This document shows, one piece after another, positions 26,076 through 33,761 of a DNA stretch of 64,000 bases. Where the stretch lies: assembly GCA_964549635.1 (NCBI GenBank), contig CAZJVJ010000001.1, positions 1-64,000 on the forward strand, written 5' to 3'. The stretch's first letter is position 1. Each line of letters starts with the position of its first letter. The notes under the pieces are model-generated. The model searched no databases. It saw only the letters and a program-made list of their open reading frames with translations, and was not told the DNA's origin. Source of the stretch: VGNY01 sp964549635 (GTDB lineage: Bacteria > Chloroflexota > Dehalococcoidia > GIF9 > UBA5629). Made by a program: the position numbers and the translations under genes.

Positions 26076-27623
26076 ATGTATAGGAGATACTTTTCACTAC
26101 TGCTAATGCTTTCCCTCTTACTTCCAGTAATCACGGCATGCGGTCAACCAGAGCCCAGTTCCCAGAAAAAGGTGATCGCCATCGCCCAAATCCACCAGGA
26201 AACAAACGCCTTTTCTCCAGTGAAAACGACACTCCGCGATTTTCAGGCCTTCCAGCTCTACTATGGCAACGAAATCCTCACGCTGAAACAGAAAGACGAG
26301 CTCGGTGGTTTTTTGAAGGCAGTAGCCAGAAAGGGGAGAGGAAATATCGAAGTTATCCCCATAATCAAGGCACGCGCCGTTTCCGGCGGTCCTATTGAGA
26401 GGGACGTTTATGAGCGGTTCAAAAGGGAACTAATTGAAGGCCTGAAGGCATGCAACAAACTGGATGGCATCTATCTGTCACTGCACGGCTCGATGGGGGT
26501 CGAGGGGCTTTATGACCCGGAGGGAGACCTTTTACAGGCAATTCGGGATGAACTTGGTGATAATATACCTATCGGCGTATCTTTCGACCTCCATGCCAAC
26601 GTTACGCACCGAAGGGCCCGGTTGGCCACATTTATCGTCGGCTACAAGACCAACCCTCACCGCGACCAGTTCAAGACCGGCTATTCCTGTGGAGAGATTT
26701 TAATTAAAACGGTCAATGGAGAAGTCAAACCGACGATGGCACTAAGCAAAATGCGACTGCTCAAAGGTGGCGGCATGAACATAGACTTTCTGCCACCGAT
26801 GAAAGACATCTTCAAAAGAATGAGGCAGATGGAACGCTCCGGAGACGTACTCAGCGTATCGAACTTCATGGTCCATATCTGGCTGGACGAACCGGAATTA
26901 GGCTGGAGCACTGTGGCAGTAACCGATAATAACCCTTCTTTAGCCCGGACATTAGCTGATGAAATAGCTGATTTAAACTGGTCAGTGCGGGACCTCAAGC
27001 ATCCGGAGCCAGTTACACCCTCAGAGGCGGTTAAACTAGCCCGCAAAAACTGGCTTGCCCGCAAACTGGGGACAGTGGTAATCTGCGATTCCGCGGACGC
27101 CGTTGGCGCCGGAGCGCCGGGCGAAAACACATGGATACTTAAAACCCTAATAGAAGAGGGTTCCGATATGGTATCTTATATACCCCTCAGAGATGCGGAG
27201 GCAGCCTGTCAAGCCTTCAGTTTACCCGTCGGTCAAACAATCACCCTGACCGCCGGCGGAAAGCTGGACAAGGTCTACAACCGCCCGCTGGAGGTCACCG
27301 GACAGGTTATACTTAAAAAGGAATGGCTTTACGGAAAGACGGTCATTATCAAGAGCAATGGTGTACATCTGGTGCTCACCGAACTGCCTGCTCCAGTTAC
27401 ACACCCTGATTTCTACACCTCGCTGGGGCTTAACCTGTGGAAGGCTGACATAGCAATAGTTAAGAACCTGTTCCCCTTCCGCATCTGGTTCCTGCTGTAT
27501 AACCGCAAGACTATCAACGTAGCTACACCGGGAACAACGAATATAAATGTTTTTGATTTGGAATACAAGAATATTTCCAGACCGATTTACCCCCTGGATA
27601 GAATCGATTCCTGGAAGTGGTAA
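26076..27623 (+). CDS. Exported M81/MlrC-family lipoprotein
   Basis: 515 residues from the ATG at 26076, preceded by GAGGTGG. Residues 1-22 form a lipoprotein signal (hydrophobic LLLMLSLLLPVITAC with a TAC lipobox). The rest is MlrC-like: HQETNAFSP, LSLHGSMG, SFDLHANVTHRRA, GYKTNPHRDQ and CDSADAVGAGAPGENTW. These give metal ligands in microcystinase C, a putative zinc amidohydrolase/peptidase. Family members are usually cytoplasmic; a lipid-anchored form suggests it acts on an external substrate. It may supply the acid taken up by the TRAP system, but that is inference. Confidence 0.85.
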   Translation: MYRRYFSLLLMLSLLLPVITACGQPEPSSQKKVIAIAQIHQETNAFSPVKTTLRDFQAFQLYYGNEILTLKQKDELGGFLKAVARKGRGNIEVIPIIKARAVSGGPIERDVYERFKRELIEGLKACNKLDGIYLSLHGSMGVEGLYDPEGDLLQAIRDELGDNIPIGVSFDLHANVTHRRARLATFIVGYKTNPHRDQFKTGYSCGEILIKTVNGEVKPTMALSKMRLLKGGGMNIDFLPPMKDIFKRMRQMERSGDVLSVSNFMVHIWLDEPELGWSTVAVTDNNPSLARTLADEIADLNWSVRDLKHPEPVTPSEAVKLARKNWLARKLGTVVICDSADAVGAGAPGENTWILKTLIEEGSDMVSYIPLRDAEAACQAFSLPVGQTITLTAGGKLDKVYNRPLEVTGQVILKKEWLYGKTVIIKSNGVHLVLTELPAPVTHPDFYTSLGLNLWKADIAIVKNLFPFRIWFLLYNRKTINVATPGTTNINVFDLEYKNISRPIYPLDRIDSWKW

Positions 27624-27669
27624 ACACTCTGGCCCAACTTTATACATGTGATGAACCTATTGACCGCTC

Positions 27670-27685
27670 GTCAACGATTGTTGAC
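27670..27685. promoter_or_regulatory. Inverted repeat overlapping the -35 box of the KamA operon
   Basis: GTCAAC-gatt-GTTGAC, perfect 6-bp arms. The right arm overlaps the TTGACA at 27681-27686. It could be an operator. Confidence 0.45.
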
Positions 27686-27709
27686 AAACCGGAACAAGTA
27701 TGCTAGGTT
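27681..27709 (+). promoter_or_regulatory. Promoter of the KamA operon
   Basis: TTGACA (27681-27686), 17-bp spacer, TAGGTT (27704-27709) preceded by TGC, an extended -10. Predicted transcription start is near 27716. Confidence 0.55.
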
Positions 27710-27713
27710 TTTT

Positions 27714-27731
27714 TATGAAAAATTTTTCATA
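27714..27731. promoter_or_regulatory. 18-bp perfect palindrome at the KamA operon start site
   Basis: TATGAAAAATTTTTCATA, symmetric over all 18 bases, placed across the predicted transcription start. This is a typical operator location for a dimeric repressor; the A/T-rich centre could also be a chance feature. Confidence 0.45.
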
Positions 27732-27761
27732 CTTAACAATTCAATAAAGGAGAAACAATAA

Positions 27762-29135
27762 GTGACAAAGCCGGTCACCTCTTCAATCAGTCAGGTCGAA
27801 GAGGAGGAACCTCCAGGCCTTATAGCCACAGAAAATGACGTAGTAGTGGAGGAAGAAGAACCTCCAGGTAAGACGGCCGTTACCTACTCGTATGGTACGG
27901 CCGTTATCAACGATACTTTTTTCGCCCAGAGTCCTCAGGAAAACTACAGCGACTGGAAATGGCAATTCCGCAACCGTGTAACCACCATTGAAAAACTGGC
28001 AACACTTATCCCCCTTTCACCTCAAGAGAAAACACAGTTAAAACTGGTAACTGCTAAATATCCTCTTTCCGTTACACCCTACTATTTCTCTCTAATCAAC
28101 ATAAACGACCCCAGCGACCCAATTAGGAAGCAGGCAATACCAGCTTTCGAAGAGATAACGCTTGGTAATGTAGGCCTCGAAGACCCGCTTCAAGAAAAAA
28201 GGGACTCGGTAATCCCTGGACTGGTCCACCGCTACCCCGACAGAGTACTCATGGTCCTCACCGACATCTGCCCAGTGTTCTGTCGCCACTGCACGCGGAA
28301 GAGAGAATGGCGCACCGGTGGCTGGGTACGCACTTCCAGTGAAATTAGAGCCATGCTGGACTACGTCCGCCGGCATAAAGCTATAAGAGATGTTATTCTC
28401 TCGGGTGGTGACCCTTTGACTCTGTCCACACGACGGCTAGAAGAGGTCATTTCCAGACTTAGGCAAATCGACCATGTCGAGATTATACGTATAGGCACCA
28501 GGTTCCCAGTAGTGCTACCACAGCGCATAGACGATGAGCTATGCGAAATGCTCTCGAAGTATGGCCCAATATGGCTTAACACTCAATTCAACCACCCGCG
28601 CGAGGTAACACGAGAGGCAGCCATAGCCTGCGACCGTCTTTTAAGGGCTGGCGTACCAGTGAGCAATCAATCTGTCCTGCTTAAAGGCATAAACGATAGC
28701 GTAGAAACGCAGACAAAACTATGTCATGAGCTTCTCAAAATAAAAGTGCGGCCCTACTACCTCTTCCAGTGTGATGAGGTGCAGGGGACTGAACATTTCC
28801 GCACTCCTGTAGAAACGGGCGTAAAAATAATAGAGGGCATGCGCGGGCATACCTCCGGCCTGGCTATACCCACTTTTGTCATTGATCTGCCGGATGGCGG
28901 CGGTAAAGTTCCTCTACAACCAAACTATATCCTGGCGCAAACAAAGGAGGAACTGATACTGAGAAACTATCAGGGCCGCTTCGCTTGGTACCGAAATCCT
29001 AAAACTGAAGCAGGGCCTGCGTCAACCTCCGGGTCAGAATTAGATAACCCTTTCGCCGATTCTATCTGCACGGCACAGCACCAACTCCAGCCGGTGAAAG
29101 TTAGGGATGAAGGTAGGGCTCGCTTACGACCTTAA
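27762..29135 (+). CDS. kamA: Lysine 2,3-aminomutase-like radical SAM enzyme
   Basis: 457 residues, GTG start, AAAGGAG upstream. CX3CX2C at C170, C174 and C177 (CPVFCRHCTRKR). The PLP lysine is in DLPDGGGK. The two Asp residues that hold the substrate epsilon-amino group in known lysine aminomutases are kept (FQCDEVQG and FVIDLPDGGGK), favouring L-lysine to beta-lysine conversion over glutamate mutation. The first 40 residues are unusual: two copies of VEEEEPPG spaced by 9 residues. The last 29 bases overlap the first ATP-grasp gene. No AblB-type gene follows directly, but a GNAT gene closes the operon. Confidence 0.9.
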   Translation: MTKPVTSSISQVEEEEPPGLIATENDVVVEEEEPPGKTAVTYSYGTAVINDTFFAQSPQENYSDWKWQFRNRVTTIEKLATLIPLSPQEKTQLKLVTAKYPLSVTPYYFSLININDPSDPIRKQAIPAFEEITLGNVGLEDPLQEKRDSVIPGLVHRYPDRVLMVLTDICPVFCRHCTRKREWRTGGWVRTSSEIRAMLDYVRRHKAIRDVILSGGDPLTLSTRRLEEVISRLRQIDHVEIIRIGTRFPVVLPQRIDDELCEMLSKYGPIWLNTQFNHPREVTREAAIACDRLLRAGVPVSNQSVLLKGINDSVETQTKLCHELLKIKVRPYYLFQCDEVQGTEHFRTPVETGVKIIEGMRGHTSGLAIPTFVIDLPDGGGKVPLQPNYILAQTKEELILRNYQGRFAWYRNPKTEAGPASTSGSELDNPFADSICTAQHQLQPVKVRDEGRARLRP

Positions 29136-30114
29136 AGAGGCCATGCTTCCAAACCAGGAAGGGCCTGAGGATGCCTTCGAGGAATACGATTCACCTGAGA
29201 CGGTAGAGGCTATTGCCGAGGCACTGCAAAGTGAGGGGCACTCAGTAGTCAGACTTGGCGGAGGCATGGAATTCATAACCAATATCCTCAGCAACAAAGT
29301 TGACTTCGTATTCAACATCTCAGAAGGTCTGGGGAACTATAGGGGCCGGGAGGCGCAGGTGCCATCTATTCTGGAAATGCTTAATATACCATACTCCGGC
29401 TCAGACCCTCAGTGTTTGGCGATATGCCTGGACAAACCATTGACCAAAACACTGGTGGCAGGTGCCGGGATCCGCACCCCCGCATGGAAGGTAATCACCA
29501 GCATCACTCAGTTAGACCAGATAACTTGGGACGATTTCCCCTTTCCGGTCTTCCTTAAACCGTCCTATGAGGGTTCGAGTAAAGGCATCCGCCTTGGCTC
29601 CAGAACCGAAACTGTGGCCCAAACTATCCAGATAGCATCACAACTCCTGGAACGTTATAAGCAACCGGTTATGATAGAACAATTTATCCCCGGTGATGAA
29701 ATAACCGTCGGCGTCCTGGGCAATTCCCCACCAGCAGTCCTTGGCATTATGCGCGTCCTGCCCAAGGAAAAAAGACAGTTCTTCATTTACTCACTTGAAG
29801 TTAAGCGGGAATGGGAACATCTGGTTGAGTATGAATGCCCTGCTCAACTAGAAAAAAACATCTTACAGCAAATTACAGACTCAAGCCTCAAAATCTTTGA
29901 AATCCTCGGCTGCCGTGATTTCGCCAGAATTGACTTCAAACTCAGTGCCGAGGGACTGCCCTACTTTCTCGAGATAAACCCGTTAGCCGGGCTTAATCCG
30001 AAGAGTAGTGACCTGCCTATAATAGCCTACAAACTGGGCTGGACATACCAGGCCCTCGTCTCTGCAATTTTCAATGCCGCCGTAAAAAGGTACCCGCAGT
30101 GCATCCGCGGATAG
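29107..30114 (+). CDS. D-Ala-D-Ala ligase-like ATP-grasp enzyme, first
   Basis: 335 residues. ATP-grasp features: DKPLTKTLVAGAGIRTP, FLKPSYEGSSKGIRLGS (Lys and Gly-rich loop), MIEQFIPGDEITVGV, and the metal-binding ending FARIDFKL with LEINPLAGLNP. The fold couples carboxylates to amines via an acyl-phosphate. The gene overlaps kamA by 29 bp and the next ATP-grasp gene by 16 bp. Since Chloroflexota of this type may lack peptidoglycan, and two such enzymes sit with an aminomutase, a peptide-like metabolite seems more likely than cell-wall work. Confidence 0.85.
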   Translation: MKVGLAYDLKEAMLPNQEGPEDAFEEYDSPETVEAIAEALQSEGHSVVRLGGGMEFITNILSNKVDFVFNISEGLGNYRGREAQVPSILEMLNIPYSGSDPQCLAICLDKPLTKTLVAGAGIRTPAWKVITSITQLDQITWDDFPFPVFLKPSYEGSSKGIRLGSRTETVAQTIQIASQLLERYKQPVMIEQFIPGDEITVGVLGNSPPAVLGIMRVLPKEKRQFFIYSLEVKREWEHLVEYECPAQLEKNILQQITDSSLKIFEILGCRDFARIDFKLSAEGLPYFLEINPLAGLNPKSSDLPIIAYKLGWTYQALVSAIFNAAVKRYPQCIRG

Positions 30115-31097
30115 TGATCATCTATAACGCCCCTAATCCGGACCTCTATGAAACAACGGCCGAAAAAAATTCGTCGCTGGCTATACTCACCGGCGTGGAG
30201 GCAGTCTACAAAGCCCTATCTGAATCAGGTTATCCGGTTGACTGTATATGTCTTTCGCCACCGCTTGAGTCGGCTATAGAAAGGCTAAAAACCATTGAGG
30301 CTGACGTAGTGTTTAACCTCTTCGAAGGTTTTGACCGGGAACCTGAGTCCGAGGCTGCTATAGCAAATTTCCTCTCAAAGCTCAAGCTAACTTACACCGG
30401 CTGTTCTGGAGCTGCCCTGGCTCTGGCACTGGACAAGGTGAAGACAAAGACACGCATTAATGCTATAGGAATAGACACGCCAGACTACCAGCTATTAAGT
30501 CCTGACACCGTATCTTTGTTTCACCTGAAATATCCTTGCATTGTCAAGCCATACGCAGAGGACGGTAGCAATGGCATAACCGAGGAAAGCGTGGTCAATG
30601 ATTTCGCTTCTCTCGAGAAACAGGTGAAAATAATAAGCCAGCGCTTCAAGGGGAGAGCGCTTGTAGAGGAGTTTGTAGATGGCCGCGAATTCAATATCAC
30701 CGTCCTTGGAGCTAAAAACCCCGTAACTCTGCCTATCTCTGAGATAATTTATTCACTGCCACCCGGTTTGCCACGGATCCTCACTTTCTCAGCTAAATGG
30801 GAGCCACACAGCACATATTTCCAGCATACCAGAGCAGTCTGCCCGGCTGAGATAGATAATGAGCTACAGGAGCGCATCACTAAAACTGCCGTTATAGCCT
30901 TCAAATTACTGGGACATCATGGCTATGCCAGAGTTGACTTCCGGCTGGATACCAGTGGGCAACTGAAGGTGATAGACTTGAACCCTAATCCTGACATATC
31001 GCCTGACTCCGGCGCAGCACTGCAAGCCAGGACTGCTGGAATGAACTATAATCAGTTCATCGAAAAAATCTTATGGCTTGCCTCGGGAAAAAACTAA
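30099..31097 (+). CDS. D-Ala-D-Ala ligase-like ATP-grasp enzyme, second
   Basis: 332 residues, GTG start inside the previous gene (16-bp overlap). Motifs: ADVVFNLFEGFDREPESE, DKVKTKTRINAIGIDTP, CIVKPYAEDGSNGIT, LVEEFVDGREFNIT, YARVDFRL and DLNPNPDISP. It is clearly a paralogue of the first ligase but has a different N-terminal substrate domain, so the two probably add different building blocks. It ends overlapping the first candidate start of the GNAT gene. Confidence 0.85.
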   Translation: MHPRIVIIYNAPNPDLYETTAEKNSSLAILTGVEAVYKALSESGYPVDCICLSPPLESAIERLKTIEADVVFNLFEGFDREPESEAAIANFLSKLKLTYTGCSGAALALALDKVKTKTRINAIGIDTPDYQLLSPDTVSLFHLKYPCIVKPYAEDGSNGITEESVVNDFASLEKQVKIISQRFKGRALVEEFVDGREFNITVLGAKNPVTLPISEIIYSLPPGLPRILTFSAKWEPHSTYFQHTRAVCPAEIDNELQERITKTAVIAFKLLGHHGYARVDFRLDTSGQLKVIDLNPNPDISPDSGAALQARTAGMNYNQFIEKILWLASGKN

Positions 31098-31098
31098 G

Positions 31099-31578
31099 AT
31101 GGACCTCGTTATCAGACCGATGACCATCAAAGACAAATCAGCTATAATGCAGATGCTACGCAAGCTACCTCAATTCAAACCAGATGAGCTGATTGTCGCA
31201 GAGGAGGTCCTCGATAGCTATGTGAAAGCCCAGGAACACTCTGGTTACCATGTTCGCGTGGCAGAAGCAAGTTCATCAATTACAGGCTATGTCTGCTACG
31301 GACCTGCTCCTTTGACCGAGGGCACTTGGGACATATACTGGCTAGCAGTTAGCTCCGACGAGCAAAGACAGGGGGTGGGGAGGGCTCTTATCGCATCCGC
31401 CGAGATCGATATCAAAAAGGCTGGGGGAAGGTTAGTCCTCATTGAGACATCCTCCAGGGCAGAATATGAGGGGGCCAGGCGTTTCTACCGCTCACAGGGT
31501 TACGAGCTGACTTGCCGCATCGCCAATTTCTATGCGCCCGGTGATGACAAGCTGATTTTTCAGAAGACCCTGATATAG
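31099..31578 (+). CDS. GNAT-family N-acetyltransferase
   Basis: 159 residues from the ATG at 31099; a TTG start at 31078 is possible. The acetyl-CoA loop is visible as SSDEQRQGVGRALIASAE, and the C-terminal region ARRFYRSQGYEL is standard for the GNAT fold. In the known AblA-AblB pair a GNAT enzyme acetylates beta-lysine. This one closes the KamA/ATP-grasp operon, so an amine of beta-lysine or of a ligated product is the likely acceptor. Confidence 0.85.
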   Translation: MDLVIRPMTIKDKSAIMQMLRKLPQFKPDELIVAEEVLDSYVKAQEHSGYHVRVAEASSSITGYVCYGPAPLTEGTWDIYWLAVSSDEQRQGVGRALIASAEIDIKKAGGRLVLIETSSRAEYEGARRFYRSQGYELTCRIANFYAPGDDKLIFQKTLI

Positions 31579-31601
31579 GCTATACTTATAGCATCGCACC
31601 A

Positions 31602-31619
31602 GCAAGGCTAAAGCCTCGC
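31602..31619. repeat. Small dispersed palindrome, copy 3
   Basis: GCAAGGCT-aa-AGCCTCGC (one mismatch) followed by CATCACAATGAA, between the GNAT gene and the next gene. It matches the copies at 1175 and 6241. Confidence 0.5.
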
Positions 31620-31657
31620 CATCACAATGAAAACTGTAAGCGCCGCACAGGTCAATT

Positions 31658-32272
31658 ATGAAAATAGATTTTCTGGAGGCCATTCTAAATAACTGGAAGG
31701 TATTTCTCACCGGAATTATTGCCGGCCTAGCTCTAATCGCCATTATATTTGCCCTACCGTTAAAGGTCATATTTACCGAGACTACAGAGACATATCTCAC
31801 CACCGAAATAACACAACAACCCTACACGGTAAACGAACCCTATACAACCGAGGAAGTTTACGAAAGGACTGAGGTATTCGCTGATGGTTTTTACAAGGTT
31901 GTGCCCACCGGGATCGTGATCCCTTTCTATATAGATAGACCTGACGCCAGGCTAACTGGCAAGTTCGAAAATCCAATTCCAGGTAGCTTCACCATCATCA
32001 CCGCTGCAAACCGCATTATCTGGGAAACATTCGGCAACAGGGGCACATTTGACCTGTCACTCCCACCAGCCCAGTACCGGGCTAGATTCCAGGAGAATAT
32101 AATGTGGGGGCAGGACTGCTACATTTATTTGGCCGTAAAATGGACAGAGACTCAGCAGGTGACAAAGTATATCGAAAGGACCAAATACTTAGAAATCCCC
32201 ACACAAGTCGAAAAACAAAGGACGACAGTAAAACGGGAAAGAATATCCGTCTGGAAACAGATATTCAAATAA
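31658..32272 (+). CDS. Single-pass membrane protein of unknown function
   Basis: 204 residues. One transmembrane helix near the N-terminus (FLTGIIAGLALIAIIFALPL, residues about 16-36). The rest is mostly extracytoplasmic, rich in Thr, Glu and Tyr, with a beta-rich centre (PDARLTGKFENPIPGSFTI) and a charged C-terminus. I recognise no family. It lies downstream of the GNAT gene but is separated by 79 bases containing a palindrome, so operon membership is uncertain. Confidence 0.65.
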   Translation: MKIDFLEAILNNWKVFLTGIIAGLALIAIIFALPLKVIFTETTETYLTTEITQQPYTVNEPYTTEEVYERTEVFADGFYKVVPTGIVIPFYIDRPDARLTGKFENPIPGSFTIITAANRIIWETFGNRGTFDLSLPPAQYRARFQENIMWGQDCYIYLAVKWTETQQVTKYIERTKYLEIPTQVEKQRTTVKRERISVWKQIFK

Positions 32273-32317
32273 GGAGACAGAATACAGAGCGTAATCACCG
32301 GATGACAAATACAACAA

Positions 32318-32333
32318 GGCATTTGAAAATGCC
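32318..32333 (+). terminator. Possible weak terminator hairpin
   Basis: GGCATT-TGAA-AATGCC stem-loop followed by AGATTTTATC, 45 bp after the membrane-protein stop. The U-run is poor. Confidence 0.3.
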
Positions 32334-32496
32334 AGATTTTATCAGGTGCTATGCCATTGCTTGTTATCGATGCCGAGAAAAAGAAACGCTGGTCTAAAAA
32401 CGAAGAAGCTTAAACTTTTGATTAGCTATTTTAGTATAATTGCATTAAGAGGAAAAATGGAAAGGCAGATGCAAACCATGAAGGGGAAACATTGAA

Positions 32497-33618
32497 ATGT
32501 TGACAGAAGGGATATCAATTGGAAAAGCATTCGGCATACCACTGAGGATACACTACTCTTGGTTCATCATATTTGTGCTAGTGGTCTGGTCATTGGCTGC
32601 TGGCTATTTCCCAACTGCCTATCCACACTGGACCTTGGCTACTTCGGTAGTTGCTGGTGTGATAACCAGTTTATTGTTCTTCATTTCAGTACTGGCGCAT
32701 GAGCTCATGCACAGCATAGTAGCCAAACGCGCTGGTATCCCCATACATGCCATAACCCTGTTCATCTTTGGCGGCGTATCTCAGCTGACTGAAGAGCCCA
32801 AACAGCCTCAAGTCGAATTCCGAATGGCGCTTGCTGGCCCATTGACCAGCCTGGTCCTGGGAAGCATATTCCTCACCATATGGTCACAGGTCAAGGGCAT
32901 ACCTGAAATCGTTAAGGCAATATCCTTCTGGCTGGGCTGGATTAACATAGTCCTGGCTGGTTTCAACCTTATCCCCGGTTTTCCACTTGACGGTGGGCGC
33001 GTGCTCCGTTCACTGCTATGGTGGCGAAGCGGAAACCTGCACAGCGCTACAAGGATTGCCTCCAACGCCGGCCGGGGAATTGGTTACTTGTTCATATTCA
33101 TCGGCATAGCACTTATGTTCACTGGTAACTGGATAAACGGGCTTTGGCTGGCTTTCATCGGCTGGTTCCTAGAAAATGCCGCTGCTTCCAGCTACCGCCA
33201 GCTAGCCCTTCAGGACATACTCAAAGGCCACAAAGTAAGTGAATTGATGACACAAGATTGTCCCACTGTACCACCAGAACTCACCATCCAGCAACTCGTA
33301 AACGAGCAAATTTTGACCTCTGGCCGCCGTTGCTTCCCTGTAACCCAGTTCGACCGTGTCCTAGGCATCATAACCTTACACGATATCAAGGCAGTACCTC
33401 GTGAACAATGGCCCATCAAGACAGTTCGGGAAGCAATGACTCCTTTTGCCAACGTGAAATCAGTAAGCCCGGACGATGACCTCACCACAGTCCTGCAAAT
33501 ATTGGCCAGGGAGAACGTTAATCAGCTCCCGGTGGTCAAGGATGGCAGTATTATCGGTATGATCGCCCGTGATAACCTGTTATCCTTCATCCAAGTCCGT
33601 AGCGAATTAAGGACATAA
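32497..33618 (+). CDS. Site-2 protease family zinc metalloprotease with CBS domains
   Basis: 373 residues. The M50 motif HELMH is at H68-E69-H72, within a hydrophobic segment, and the second motif NLIPGFPLDGGRVLRS supplies the third zinc ligand. Several membrane helices precede two CBS domains (residues about 245-370: VSELMTQDCPTV, VREAMTPFANV) that bind adenine nucleotides in this family. It cleaves membrane-embedded substrates; the target is unknown. A TATAAT occurs at 32435-32440 but without a good -35. Confidence 0.92.
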   Translation: MLTEGISIGKAFGIPLRIHYSWFIIFVLVVWSLAAGYFPTAYPHWTLATSVVAGVITSLLFFISVLAHELMHSIVAKRAGIPIHAITLFIFGGVSQLTEEPKQPQVEFRMALAGPLTSLVLGSIFLTIWSQVKGIPEIVKAISFWLGWINIVLAGFNLIPGFPLDGGRVLRSLLWWRSGNLHSATRIASNAGRGIGYLFIFIGIALMFTGNWINGLWLAFIGWFLENAAASSYRQLALQDILKGHKVSELMTQDCPTVPPELTIQQLVNEQILTSGRRCFPVTQFDRVLGIITLHDIKAVPREQWPIKTVREAMTPFANVKSVSPDDDLTTVLQILARENVNQLPVVKDGSIIGMIARDNLLSFIQVRSELRT

Positions 33619-33633
33619 ATTGAGGAAAACTGA

Positions 33634-33663
33634 TTGACGAATAGTATTCAATAGGCATAAGAT
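33634..33663 (+). promoter_or_regulatory. Promoter of the zinc-ribbon ATPase gene
   Basis: TTGACG (33634-33639), 18-bp spacer, TAAGAT (33658-33663), about 100 bp before the GTG start. Confidence 0.45.
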
Positions 33664-33761
33664 TTGAGCTAATCTAATGAATCTTGCGCATCCCGTGAAG
33701 CTTGTCTTTAAAGAAAAAGGGTTGACTGTACCGGTCGGCAAGACCTAAAAAGAGGACAGTA

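Noticed and set aside
27624..27761. Possible lysine riboswitch before kamA
   Set aside because: The leader after the predicted transcription start is under 50 bases, too short for a lysine aptamer.
32302..32397. 31-codon frame with CYRCREKE, resembling a DUF5679 zinc ribbon
   Set aside because: It stops too early to hold the second CxxC, and the neighbouring frame gives no continuation, so it is at most a remnant.
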